NCBI GenBank assembly: GCA_902516825.1 | Contig: CABXZZ010000001.1 | Location: 43,494-107,493, forward strand | From: an uncultured SAR116 cluster alpha proteobacterium | GTDB lineage: Bacteria; Pseudomonadota; Alphaproteobacteria; Puniceispirillales; Puniceispirillaceae | Reading direction: 5' to 3' | DNA length: 64,000 nt | Shown: in pieces, positions 40,915 through 50,808 of the stretch | How positions within the stretch are numbered: position 1 is the stretch's first letter | Layout: each line of letters begins with the position of its first letter | Program-made: the position numbers and the translations under genes | The notes under the pieces: generated by a model | Databases searched by the model: none | Told to the model about the DNA's origin: nothing | Seen by the model: the letters and a program-made list of their open reading frames with translations, nothing else

Positions 40915-40971
40915 AGCCAAAACCTGAGTAATACTTAATTACGCTCTGAAATGGGATTCAAGGAGGGGTTA

Positions 40972-42294
40972 ATGCAATTAAGACATTATTTGCCAAAAAC
41001 GCTGTTTAACCGCTTAGTAGCCATTATTTTGGTTCCGATGTTTCTGGTACAGCTGATCACTATCCTTATTTTTTATGAACGTCATTGGGATTCAGTTACC
41101 CGCCAAATGGCGGATGCTCTTGCAAGTGAAATAAGGTTATTAGTGGATAGATTACCTTCAGAGCCAACATCTGAAAACATCGAAAATCTCAAGTATTACG
41201 CAAAAAAATATTTTCATTTTGATATTGATTATGTACCTGACTCAACTTTGTTCCCAAAAGACATCGAAACAAATTCCAGCTATACAGCGTATGTATTCAA
41301 ACGGGCGGTAAATACACGAATTAACTATCCGTGGACGGCTGGCCTAGATGAAAACTCGGAAAAAATTTCGGTTAATATGCAATTTCCAAACGGCGTGCTT
41401 ACTATCAGAGCTGGCAAAAAGCGACTATTTAGTTCTACCAGCTGGCTTTTTATTGGCTGGACCATTGGTAGCTCGTTAATTTTATTTCTGGTTGCTCTTA
41501 TCTTTATTCAACGCCAAGTAAGGCCCATTAGACGCCTTTCCATTGCAGCGCGCCAATTAGGACTTGGTCGAGATATCACAGAGAATTTTCAACTGGAAGG
41601 CGCAAGAGAAATAAGGTCAGCAGGTCGCGCTTTCCAAGCTATGAGGCATCGCATAAAACGTCATCTCAATGAGCGAACAACGATGTTGGCAGGTGTAAGT
41701 CATGACCTAAGAACTCCTCTGACTAGAATGCGTCTTCAGCTTGCCTTAGTCAAAAAAACACCCGAAATTGAAGAATTATCGAAAGACATCTCAGAAATGG
41801 AGGCAATGATTGAGACATATCTTGCTTTCTCCAGAGGAGAGGTATCAGACCCCCCCCACCAGGGAGATATCAGGCAATTACTCAGAAACATCACTGAACA
41901 ATTACAAAAGTCATACCCAGATCGACTTACGCTTATTTTTAACGAAGATGACATTCCTGAATTTCCGATTCGCGCATCATCTCTTCGTCGTGCATTAATA
42001 AATATATTAGAAAATGCCCTTCGCTATGCTAAGAATTCGGAAATAAGATTAAGAAGAAAGGAAGACACTGTTTTAATCCAGATAGATGATGACGGCCCGG
42101 GCATTCCACTAGAAAGACGAGCTGAAGCTATTCTACCCTTCAAAAGACTAGAGGCTTCCAGAAATCAGCAAACTGGTGGCACTGGTCTTGGTTTATCAAT
42201 AGCAAGCGACATTATTTTAAGTCATGGCGGTCAGCTTGATTTGCTAGACTCGCCGAAAGGCGGACTTCGGGTACATGTGATTTTGCCGATATAG
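40972..42294 (+). CDS. EnvZ-like sensor histidine kinase
   Basis: TM, HAMP, H-box AGVSHDLRTPLTRMRLQL, N/G boxes; GGAGG upstream of ATG 40972. Confidence 0.93.
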   Translation: MQLRHYLPKTLFNRLVAIILVPMFLVQLITILIFYERHWDSVTRQMADALASEIRLLVDRLPSEPTSENIENLKYYAKKYFHFDIDYVPDSTLFPKDIETNSSYTAYVFKRAVNTRINYPWTAGLDENSEKISVNMQFPNGVLTIRAGKKRLFSSTSWLFIGWTIGSSLILFLVALIFIQRQVRPIRRLSIAARQLGLGRDITENFQLEGAREIRSAGRAFQAMRHRIKRHLNERTTMLAGVSHDLRTPLTRMRLQLALVKKTPEIEELSKDISEMEAMIETYLAFSRGEVSDPPHQGDIRQLLRNITEQLQKSYPDRLTLIFNEDDIPEFPIRASSLRRALINILENALRYAKNSEIRLRRKEDTVLIQIDDDGPGIPLERRAEAILPFKRLEASRNQQTGGTGLGLSIASDIILSHGGQLDLLDSPKGGLRVHVILPI

Positions 42295-42312
42295 TTTAGA
42301 TGACTTTTAGGT

Positions 42313-42642
42313 CTAATATAATCTTACCCCATTTTCAACATTCATCTCAGGTGCCACCAAAACAACATATCCATTGCCATCAGGAACGCCCAAGATTAAT
42401 ACCTCTGACATAAATGGGCCTACCTGTAGCGAAGGAAAATTCACCACAGCCAATATTTGTTTTCCGATCAACATGTCTTTATTATATAACTCTGTTATTT
42501 GAGCTGATGATTTTTTATTGCCAAGATGACCAAAATCTATTTCCAATTTATATGCAGGTTTTCGAGCTTCAGGGAAATTCTGTACATCTATTATGGTTCC
42601 TGCTCTTATATCAATTTCCATAAACTTATTAAATTTTGTCAT
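42313..42642 (-). CDS. tRNA-binding domain protein (CsaA-like)
   Basis: MEIDIRAGTIIDVQNFPEARKPAYKLEIDFG...KQILAVVNFP. Confidence 0.88.
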   Translation of the reverse strand: MTKFNKFMEIDIRAGTIIDVQNFPEARKPAYKLEIDFGHLGNKKSSAQITELYNKDMLIGKQILAVVNFPSLQVGPFMSEVLILGVPDGNGYVVLVAPEMNVENGVRLY

Positions 42643-42684
42643 GCAATGTGACCCTCAATATCTGACAAATTAAATTTATATCTT

Positions 42685-43356
42685 TTAAATATTCAGGTCA
42701 GCATTTTCATTAGTAGGCTTTACATCAAATAATTTCAAACTCTGCCCCCATTCACTTGCTTTCTGCAATAATTTATCAAGCTCTCTGAAAGTGGGTGCGA
42801 GATCGTCGCTCAAATCCTTAAACCAAACTGAACTGATTCTTACCAACAAGACTATCAACCCTTTAACTCTAAGATGACGCTGAAATTTAGGAATCAACAT
42901 ATCTTGATATGTGTCCCCGGCTATTACTAGTATTCGATCACAGACCTGATATGCAAATTTTGCTAATTCAACACCAAATTTAGGCTCTCTTAATGCCCAG
43001 CCATGGATTATTTTTAATATGTCACGCTTACTTGCAAAAGCTTCAAGCAGAGCCATTAGTGCTTCCAGAATTTTCTCTTGAGTAGATGAGTTACTATCTT
43101 CTAAAAAATCCTCCACCAGCCCAACCAATAACTGACTTACCTGTATATCGAACCAGTAAAGAAATAGTTGATATACATCATTTACAATTGCGCTAGCCAA
43201 ATGTGGTTCTATTTCAACATCTAAGGCCAGGTCTTGAATTGTTATTTCCGCGATATTCGTGCTCTGATGAAGCCTTTTAATCAAGGCATCAGCAAGAACT
43301 GACTTTAACATGAGGGTACCTTCAGCATTAGTATTCACAGTTTTCTCACAATCCAA
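42685..43356 (-). CDS. TetR-like/hypothetical helical protein
   Basis: 223 aa with possible N-terminal HTH (ITIQDLALDVEIEPHLASAIVNDVYQLFLYWFD); weak. Confidence 0.45.
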   Translation of the reverse strand: MDCEKTVNTNAEGTLMLKSVLADALIKRLHQSTNIAEITIQDLALDVEIEPHLASAIVNDVYQLFLYWFDIQVSQLLVGLVEDFLEDSNSSTQEKILEALMALLEAFASKRDILKIIHGWALREPKFGVELAKFAYQVCDRILVIAGDTYQDMLIPKFQRHLRVKGLIVLLVRISSVWFKDLSDDLAPTFRELDKLLQKASEWGQSLKLFDVKPTNENADLNI

Positions 43357-43409
43357 AATTAGTTAAATCAATTATGTAGAGTTAATATCATATTTGAATT
43401 TTGCAAGTC

Positions 43410-44279
43410 TCACTGACCAAGCTCGCGGCTCCTATCCCTTGCATCTCGCATTGCTTCCAGCACAAGATTGGCGAGAGCATCCTCTCTCATCAGAACAGAT
43501 AATGCAGCAGCGGTGGTGCCACCCTTGCTTGTTACATTCTCACGCAACAAGGATGCGTCAGATATATCTTGCATAAGAAGTTTGCCTGCGCCGAATATAG
43601 TTCCTAGCGCCAATTTTTTTGACAGCATTTTTGGAAGCCCCAGTTTAGTACCTGCAGATTCCATCGCCTCTGCCAGCAGAAAAACATATGCTGGTCCAGA
43701 CCCTGACAGAGCTGTCACAGAGTCCATCAATCCCTCATCTGATATAATTATTACCTCTCCCACTGCGCCTAACAAGCTAATGCAAAATTCTCGCTGATGC
43801 TTTGCAATTTTCTTACTTGCGTAAATAGCCGTTATTCCTGCTCCCACGGAAGCAGGCGTGTTTGGCATCGCTCGAACAATTTGTCTATTACCACCTAGTT
43901 GCCTCGATATCCAATCACATGATAATCCTGCAGCGATTGATAAAAACACAATTTCATCGAGTGCTATCTGCGCAAATGGTGCTATAGCATCCGCCATCAT
44001 CTGTGGTTTTACGGCAAGGACCACAAAATCAATGGGCTCTGAATTTGATTTCAACAATGCGTCTAGCGAAGAATAATACGATATCAAATCTGATGATACG
44101 ATTTCGGGGTTAAAACCTTCAGTTTCTATAATGCTAATATGCCTAAATTGATCTGGCTGCTGAAGCCAACCTTTGAGCATTGCTGAACCCATCTTACCGC
44201 ACCCTAAGAGTACTAGGTTCCGCTTCTCCCTTGGTAACTTAATATTTTGGGAATGTTTATTGGGTGCAGGGGAATTCAT
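43410..44279 (-). CDS. proC: Pyrroline-5-carboxylate reductase
   Basis: LLGCGKMGSAMLKGWL, VRAMPNTPASVGAGITAIYA, SGSGPAYVFLLAEAM. Confidence 0.95.
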   Translation of the reverse strand: MNSPAPNKHSQNIKLPREKRNLVLLGCGKMGSAMLKGWLQQPDQFRHISIIETEGFNPEIVSSDLISYYSSLDALLKSNSEPIDFVVLAVKPQMMADAIAPFAQIALDEIVFLSIAAGLSCDWISRQLGGNRQIVRAMPNTPASVGAGITAIYASKKIAKHQREFCISLLGAVGEVIIISDEGLMDSVTALSGSGPAYVFLLAEAMESAGTKLGLPKMLSKKLALGTIFGAGKLLMQDISDASLLRENVTSKGGTTAAALSVLMREDALANLVLEAMRDARDRSRELGQ

Positions 44280-44297
44280 TAAATTTGTCCGAATGGA

Positions 44298-44789
44298 TCA
44301 GGCATGTCCGTGACTTTGAGTCATCCCGAAGGCAACAATATCACGAGCAGCGTATGGACCATTTAAAACCTGATAGATAGTGGGAAAAGCCTGCTCAGCT
44401 TCCCCTAACAAGATTTCAATTAAGTCCTCAATTTGTTCTGATGACGCCCCACCTGTGCCTCGTAATAAGAGTTTATGTTTTATTTTGATAGTATTTGTGC
44501 GCTCACATGCAACAAAATGACCAAGCCAAAGATTTTGATTTAACAGAGATGTCAATGTCGTTACTTCTGAAAGCTGTATATTATCAAAGGTAACATCAAG
44601 ATTACAGCTTACATCAAGGGTCTCTTCAGTTTCAAACCATTCCGCAAATAGTTGGTGCTGCCCCCACCTTCCGGGGACGTCAGCAATGAGCCGATTAATA
44701 TTACTGCGATTTAAAAACCAGTCGTTCTGGCATACAAACTGAGCCACCAATTCCAATGGGTTTGCATTTATCAATTCTGTTTCACTCAA
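44298..44789 (-). CDS. YbjN domain-containing protein
   Basis: YbjN-like fold pattern and position next to proC. Confidence 0.75.
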   Translation of the reverse strand: MSETELINANPLELVAQFVCQNDWFLNRSNINRLIADVPGRWGQHQLFAEWFETEETLDVSCNLDVTFDNIQLSEVTTLTSLLNQNLWLGHFVACERTNTIKIKHKLLLRGTGGASSEQIEDLIEILLGEAEQAFPTIYQVLNGPYAARDIVAFGMTQSHGHA

Positions 44790-44987
44790 CGCAATTTCCT
44801 TAAAATTAAAGCGCGGATTTTAATTTATTTTTTTTTATTCTACCATAAACACGCCTGACGCTATTAACTTAAACAAATACAGGGGAGGTGAGCAACACAA
44901 TATTTAGTGTGCATTTTGATCTACACCCACATTTTGTGGTATAGAATCTATAACTTCTCTTATTTTTCAACGAGTCGCTAACGATAT

Positions 44988-45275
44988 TTAATCTTTCTTT
45001 CTTTGTGCAGATTTTTTTGGGCTTGCTGATGTTTTTGGTGATTTATTATTCTCAATCAGAGCCTCAAGAAACGTGATTCGCGAAGCCAAACTTTCAAGCC
45101 TAGAGGTGAGTGCTTCAAAATCCTCATAGGTAACTAAATTGGCGTTGTGTTGTCTACGCTCATCACGTGCTTTCATCAAACCTTTCACTTCTAAGTGCAT
45201 ATCATCAAGAAGGGATGCCGCACCTTTTGCCATTTGACCTATATCTGAGATAATTGTTGAACGCTGTTTCATCAT
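44988..45275 (-). CDS. UbiK/BMFP family accessory factor
   Basis: Short protein, C-terminal coiled coil (FEALTSRLESLASRITFLEALI), basic tail. Confidence 0.75.
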   Translation of the reverse strand: MMKQRSTIISDIGQMAKGAASLLDDMHLEVKGLMKARDERRQHNANLVTYEDFEALTSRLESLASRITFLEALIENNKSPKTSASPKKSAQRKKD

Positions 45276-45441
45276 TTTTCCTTGAATATAATAGCTAGTA
45301 GGAGTAATCCGCTACCTTTTTAGATTTAATGCGTCTTTGACCTTATGACAATAGCACGATAGAAGAAAGCAAGATTATATTACAAAAAGGCAATAGAGTC
45401 TTTTCACTATGGCGTTGTAACGGAATTTATTTGGATAAAAA

Positions 45442-46260
45442 ATGGATAAGCAATGGTTCACATTTCCAGATATTGATCCGGTTGCGATAAATCTCGGACC
45501 GCTAGAAATTAGATGGTATGCACTTGCCTATTTAGCTGGAATAATCATTGCTATGTTGCTAATGAACCGAGAGGCGAGAAAGAGCCAAACGCCTTTTGCA
45601 GTCGATGATATTGCCAGACTCGCAAATAACTGTGTTCTAGGTATTATTATCGGAGGAAGGCTTGGGTTTGTTTTATTTTATAATGCTGAGTATTATCTAT
45701 CAGCGCCGTTAGAAATCTTTAAGGTTTGGAATGGTGGCATGTCATTTCATGGTGGCTTCTTAGGTGTTATTTCTGCAACTATTCTAACTGTTAGAAAAAC
45801 AAAAATTCCACTTTTTTCCATTGGCGACCTTCTTGCTTGCGTAGCTCCGATAGGATTATTTTTTGGCCGAATAGCAAATTTTATCAACGGAGAATTATTT
45901 GGAAGAATCACAGAGCATCCCATTGGTATGGTTTTCCCAAATGGGGGTCCTTTGCCGAGACACCCGAGCCAGCTTTATGAAGCATTTCTTGAGGGTTTCT
46001 TAATATTTATTATCCTAAACTGGTTAAGGTTTTCAAAACCAAATTTACCGGCTGGCTTTCTAACTGGACTTTTCTTTATCTCATATGGAATTGGCCGCAT
46101 TCTCGCTGAATTTACAAGAGAACCAGACGCCCACTTAGGTTTTATAAATACAATTGGTGAAATACAAATTACCACCGGTCAATTATTATCTGCACCAGTA
46201 CTACTAACTGGCGTCATCTTGATCTATTTTTGTCTGAAAAATAAACTTGAAGTAAAATGA
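45442..46260 (+). CDS. lgt: Prolipoprotein diacylglyceryl transferase
   Basis: FFGRIANFINGELFGRITEHPIGMVFPNGGPLPRHPSQLYEA. Confidence 0.96.
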   Translation: MDKQWFTFPDIDPVAINLGPLEIRWYALAYLAGIIIAMLLMNREARKSQTPFAVDDIARLANNCVLGIIIGGRLGFVLFYNAEYYLSAPLEIFKVWNGGMSFHGGFLGVISATILTVRKTKIPLFSIGDLLACVAPIGLFFGRIANFINGELFGRITEHPIGMVFPNGGPLPRHPSQLYEAFLEGFLIFIILNWLRFSKPNLPAGFLTGLFFISYGIGRILAEFTREPDAHLGFINTIGEIQITTGQLLSAPVLLTGVILIYFCLKNKLEVK

Positions 46261-46267
46261 GAATAAT

Positions 46268-47356
46268 GTGAGTTCAGAAAAATTTCGTGAATGGGCAAAA
46301 AATGAGATATCAAAATCTGGTCCTTTGCGCCTTTCTGATGCTATTACTGCTGCATTGATTCATCCAGATTTTGGCTATTATCATTTAAAAGAGATAATTG
46401 GTAGTGAAGGAGATTTCATTACAGCGCCTGAGGTAAGCCAAATGTTTGGTGAACTAGTTGGCGCTTTTTTAGCTTATATCTGGGTGCAGTCAGATCGACC
46501 TGCAAACAGTCTGCTATGCGAATTTGGACCTGGTCGCGGTACATTGAGTGCTGACATTAATTCAGCGTTAGCTCAAATCTCGCCTCAGTTTTCTCGCTCA
46601 CCGCTACATCTAATTGAAACAAGCACTTCTCTTCGAGAAATTCAGGAAACTTCTCTTAGAAGACAAACTGTATTTTGGCATGATGATTTCAAGAAAATAC
46701 CAAATCAGCCCTTATTTGCTGTTGCAAACGAGTTTTTTGACGCGCTTGGTGTTAACCAAGCTATTTTTGATGGTGAGAATTGGCGACATAGACTTTTAGA
46801 TTTCGATATGCACTTCGAATTAGTAACTGGCCCTATTTTGAACAAAGCTGAATTAAAAGCATTCAATGCATTTTCACTTAAAAACCAAGACAAAGGAACA
46901 ATTATTGAGTATTCGCCCAAAACAGTCCAAATTAGCGCCGAAATAGCCTTGCATATAAAACAATTTGGCGGCGCTTTTTTGATCGTTGATTATGGAAAAA
47001 CTAACCAGATAGGAGACACAATTCAGGCTGTTTCAAATCACAAACCTGCGGAGCCGTGGTCTAACGCGGGAAATGCCGATATATCTCACTGGGTAGACTT
47101 TGAATGCATTAAACGAACCGTGGAAAATGCAGGTGCTCGCTTTATTGGGCCCATATCACAATCAAAATTCTTTACGCAAATTGGCATTAAACAGAGAGCA
47201 CAAATGTTAGCAAACTCAGAAAGCCCAGAAATTAATAGAGCGCTGTTTGCAGCTGTTGACAGGTTAATATCACCAACTCATATGGGAAATCTTTTTCAGG
47301 TTGGATTAATCATCCCCGTAGGAGAGGGCTTGCCACCTGGCTTCCAAACTGAGTAA
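46268..47356 (+). CDS. SAM-dependent methyltransferase, MidA/NDUFAF7 family
   Basis: GDFITAPEVSQMFGELVGAFL, CEFGPGRGTL, VANEFFDALGVNQ. Confidence 0.9.
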   Translation: MSSEKFREWAKNEISKSGPLRLSDAITAALIHPDFGYYHLKEIIGSEGDFITAPEVSQMFGELVGAFLAYIWVQSDRPANSLLCEFGPGRGTLSADINSALAQISPQFSRSPLHLIETSTSLREIQETSLRRQTVFWHDDFKKIPNQPLFAVANEFFDALGVNQAIFDGENWRHRLLDFDMHFELVTGPILNKAELKAFNAFSLKNQDKGTIIEYSPKTVQISAEIALHIKQFGGAFLIVDYGKTNQIGDTIQAVSNHKPAEPWSNAGNADISHWVDFECIKRTVENAGARFIGPISQSKFFTQIGIKQRAQMLANSESPEINRALFAAVDRLISPTHMGNLFQVGLIIPVGEGLPPGFQTE

Positions 47357-47407
47357 TCTAGCCAAAGATTAAAAACGTGTTTGTAAAAACGAGAAGGTTC
47401 ATGAAAA

Positions 47408-48253
47408 ATGCACTCCTTTCAGCTCCAAAAATCATATACTGGCGCTGCATATTATCAGCATGAGCTCCTATCCTCAGACACCGTTATTCACGGGTTCTTC
47501 ACTCGAAAGGGCGGACTATCGAAAGGCGTTTTTTCTGGGCTCAATAGTGCAATAAATTCTGGAGACCAGATTAATGATGTAAATAAAAATAGGCAAATCG
47601 TCAAACAGAGCCTGACACATAAAAAATACCAGCTTATTACTCTTAAACAAATACATGGGAATAGAGTTATAATCATAGATAGTCACAATACCGGGAAAAC
47701 CTATGACATCAAATACCCGAATTCTAGTCTTCAAGCTGATGGCCTTGTTACCAAGAAAAAAGATGTGCTACTTGGGATATTAACAGCTGATTGTGCTCCT
47801 ATATTAATGGCAGATTACAAAGTTGGTGTTATAGGTGCGTGCCATGCAGGCTGGAAGGGCACCACTTCAGGAATAATTGAAAATACCCTATTTGCAATGT
47901 GTAAGATTGGGGCAAGCAGGCAAAATATCCGTTGCGTAGTTGGACCCGCAATAGCACAAAAAAATTATCAGGTTGGGCATGATTTGAAAAATAGTGTTTT
48001 GGAAGTTTATCCATCCGCTCTTGAACTTTTTGCTCCGGACGCGCAAGGAAGCATGATATCTGGCGAAAATAAGTTTCTGTTCGATTTGCAAGGTTTCTGC
48101 TCACTGGCTCTAGAACAAGCACAGATAAAACATCAAAAGAGAATTAATGTCGATACTTATCAAAATCAAGATTTGTTATATAGCTATCGTCTTTCCCGCC
48201 AAGCGGGAACACAACAATATGGCCGGCAAGTTTCGGTAATTGGATTGAGATAG
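47408..48253 (+). CDS. pgeF: Peptidoglycan editing factor PgeF (multicopper polyphenol oxidase/laccase-like)
   Basis: KQIHGNRV, TADCAPILMAD, GACHAGWKGTTSGIIENT. Confidence 0.92.
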   Translation: MHSFQLQKSYTGAAYYQHELLSSDTVIHGFFTRKGGLSKGVFSGLNSAINSGDQINDVNKNRQIVKQSLTHKKYQLITLKQIHGNRVIIIDSHNTGKTYDIKYPNSSLQADGLVTKKKDVLLGILTADCAPILMADYKVGVIGACHAGWKGTTSGIIENTLFAMCKIGASRQNIRCVVGPAIAQKNYQVGHDLKNSVLEVYPSALELFAPDAQGSMISGENKFLFDLQGFCSLALEQAQIKHQKRINVDTYQNQDLLYSYRLSRQAGTQQYGRQVSVIGLR

Positions 48254-48261
48254 AGGTTAAA

Positions 48262-48330
48262 ATGCCACATTTATGGATGTTCTTTTTATTTTGTTTTATT
48301 GGTTTGTTAGCGTCCTGTTTCATGGGCTGA
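48262..48330 (+). CDS. Candidate 22-aa micro-lipoprotein MPHLWMFFLFCFIGLLASCFMG
   Basis: GAGGT ribosome-binding site before ATG; hydrophobic signal ending in LASC lipobox; not in ORF track (length cut-off). Confidence 0.4.
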   Translation: MPHLWMFFLFCFIGLLASCFMG

Positions 48331-48411
48331 TCTATATATAATCTTCGCTTGTCATAATGCTATCTGGTTGTTAAACAAATTAAGAATTAGAATAAAAATG
48401 GGTATGCATCA

Positions 48412-49344
48412 ATGAAGGTCCTATCGTGTAATTCAAATCGACCCCTTGCTGAAGCTATCGCAACCTATCTTAATGTATCTCTTACAGAAGCAGATGTTAG
48501 ACGCTTTGCCGATATGGAAGTGTTTGTTGAAATTCATGAGAATGTCAGGGGTGAAGATGTCTTTGTAGTTCAATCTACCTCTTATCCAGCTAATGATAAT
48601 ATAATGGAACTTCTGGTTTGTTTGGATGCACTTCGGCGCGGTTCTGCAAGACGTGTTACAGCCGTACTTCCATATTACGGATATGCAAGACAGGATAGAA
48701 AATCAGGTCCTCGCACACCGATTTCTGCCAAGCTTCTTGCTAACTTAATTACTTCGGCTGGTGCAGATAGGGTTTTAACAATAGACTTGCACGCAGCACA
48801 AATTCAGGGCTTTTTTGATATTCCTGCAGATAACTTATACTCCGCACCAGTTTTTAAAACTGATATTATTTCTCGTTATAAGTCGGAAGAATTGGTCGTT
48901 GTCTCTCCTGATGTTGGCGGTGTTATTCGTGCACGAGCTATTGCAAGTAGAATCGAAGCTGACCTTGCAATTATTGACAAAAGAAGACCACGAGCCGGCA
49001 TATCTGAAGTAATGAATATTATTGGTGATGTTGCTGGGCGATATTGTATTATGGTTGATGATATTGTTGATTCTGGTGGTACGTTATGCAACGCTGCCCA
49101 AGCTCTAATTGACGCAGGTGCCGTAAGTGTTGACGCTTATGTTACCCATGGCGTCTTATCAGGTGGAGCAGTAAGCAGAGTTGCATCTTCCCCTTTAAAC
49201 TCGCTAGTAACCACTGACTCGATACAATCAACAGAGGCCATGCGCGTTGCAAAAAACATTCGCCAAATAACCGTTGCACCGCTGCTAGGAGAAGCCATAA
49301 AGCGAATTCATGAAGAACGGTCCGTATCCTCTTTATTCCAGTAA
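48412..49344 (+). CDS. prs: Ribose-phosphate pyrophosphokinase
   Basis: [57 protein letters not shown]. Confidence 0.96.
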   Translation: MKVLSCNSNRPLAEAIATYLNVSLTEADVRRFADMEVFVEIHENVRGEDVFVVQSTSYPANDNIMELLVCLDALRRGSARRVTAVLPYYGYARQDRKSGPRTPISAKLLANLITSAGADRVLTIDLHAAQIQGFFDIPADNLYSAPVFKTDIISRYKSEELVVVSPDVGGVIRARAIASRIEADLAIIDKRRPRAGISEVMNIIGDVAGRYCIMVDDIVDSGGTLCNAAQALIDAGAVSVDAYVTHGVLSGGAVSRVASSPLNSLVTTDSIQSTEAMRVAKNIRQITVAPLLGEAIKRIHEERSVSSLFQ

Positions 49345-49468
49345 AAATGTTAACAGACATTTTATTCTGAATTATCAGATATATCTTGTTTTTTAACCGT
49401 AAAATGCCTATCAAAACACATCCATGCACCCCTGGAGGCATGGAGCTGATGATGATAAGGAGAAAAAC

Positions 49469-50101
49469 ATGTCAGAAAACACTTTGATAAGCGCAGATCT
49501 GCGTGATCGGGTTGGTAAGGGGTCCGCCCGTGCGGCACGCCGTGCAGGTAAGATTCCAGCGGTCATTTATGGCGATAAAAAAGAGCCTATTGCGATTGAA
49601 ATTGAAGCAAGAATGATGCGCAAAATAATCCATGAACCCGGGATTTTTAGCCGTTTACTAGATATTAATGTCGATAACGGAAAACACACTGTTTTAATGC
49701 GTGATATCCATTTTCATCCAGTAACAGATGACCCTTTGCATTTTGATTTCCTTCGGGTTGGAGAATCAAGCACTATATCTGTTGCAATTGGTGTTGAATT
49801 TATAAATGAGGATATTTGTCCTGCGTTAAAAGTTGGAGGTGTATTGAATATTGTTAGATATGAGGTGGAGTTAAACTGTTTGCCTATTGCTATTCCTGAG
49901 AAAATCACAATTGATTTAGCAGAAGCAAAAATAGGTGACTCAATTCATATAAGCGCTGTTGAACTTCCCGATGGTGTAACGCCAACAATTGCAGATCGTG
50001 ATTTTACAATTGCAACACTGCAGTCACCTGGCGGGGGCGTTAAAAATGAAGATGATGAAGCTGGTGATATTGATTCTAGCGACAACACTGAAACAGAATA
50101 A
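49469..50101 (+). CDS. rplY: 50S ribosomal protein L25/general stress protein Ctc
   Basis: RDRVGKGSARAARRAGKIPAVIYGDKKEPIAIEIE; AAGGAG upstream of ATG 49469. Confidence 0.95.
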   Translation: MSENTLISADLRDRVGKGSARAARRAGKIPAVIYGDKKEPIAIEIEARMMRKIIHEPGIFSRLLDINVDNGKHTVLMRDIHFHPVTDDPLHFDFLRVGESSTISVAIGVEFINEDICPALKVGGVLNIVRYEVELNCLPIAIPEKITIDLAEAKIGDSIHISAVELPDGVTPTIADRDFTIATLQSPGGGVKNEDDEAGDIDSSDNTETE

Positions 50102-50122
50102 CAAAAACAATAACGAATTGAC

Positions 50123-50145
50123 AAAGGGGCCAAAATGGCCCCTTT
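50123..50145 (+). terminator. Hairpin AAAGGGGCCA-AAA-TGGCCCCTTT downstream of rplY
   Basis: 10-bp perfect stem, 3-nt loop, 22 nt after the rplY stop; short T run only. Confidence 0.75.
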
Positions 50146-50184
50146 ACTATGTAACCATTTAATTAATTTGATATGGATATTGTT

Positions 50185-50808
50185 ATGCTATTATGGGTTG
50201 GCCTTGGAAATCCTAGCAAGAAACACGACAAGCAACGCCACAATATCGGGTTTATGGTTGTTGACGAAATTGCCTCAAAATATTCTTTTGGATCATGGCG
50301 AGATAAAATGAATGCGCTTATAGCTGAAGGGGAAATCGCGGGTCAGAAAATATTATTGGTAAAGCCCCAAACTTTTATGAATAAATCGGGTATTCCTGTC
50401 TCTCAGATTGCGAAGTTTTTTAAGGTTTCTGAAAATTTGATTTATGTATTTTACGACGATATAGATCTAAAACCTGGCCAAATAAAAATAAAAAATGGTG
50501 GAGGACACGGGGGTCATAATGGTATTCGTGACATTGATCAGTCTATTGCTAGGGAATATTGGCGAATTAGAATTGGCATTGGAAGGCCTCACGAAAAGGC
50601 ACTGGTACATAACTGGGTTCTCAATGATTTTAGTTTGGAAGAACACAGGAATTGGCTTGGTGCACTTCTTGAAGTGATGGCAATGGAAGCACCTATTTTG
50701 GCTGAACAACAACCAGAGAAATTTATGTCGCGCGTAGCATGGCGAGCACCCTCGCCAGCTCAAATGCAGAAAAAAAATCAAAAAAACGGAGACCAAAATG
50801 GGATTTAA
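50185..50808 (+). CDS. pth: Peptidyl-tRNA hydrolase
   Basis: LLWVGLGNPSKKHDKQRHNIGFMVVDEI; KPQTFMNKSG. Confidence 0.95.
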   Translation: MLLWVGLGNPSKKHDKQRHNIGFMVVDEIASKYSFGSWRDKMNALIAEGEIAGQKILLVKPQTFMNKSGIPVSQIAKFFKVSENLIYVFYDDIDLKPGQIKIKNGGGHGGHNGIRDIDQSIAREYWRIRIGIGRPHEKALVHNWVLNDFSLEEHRNWLGALLEVMAMEAPILAEQQPEKFMSRVAWRAPSPAQMQKKNQKNGDQNGI

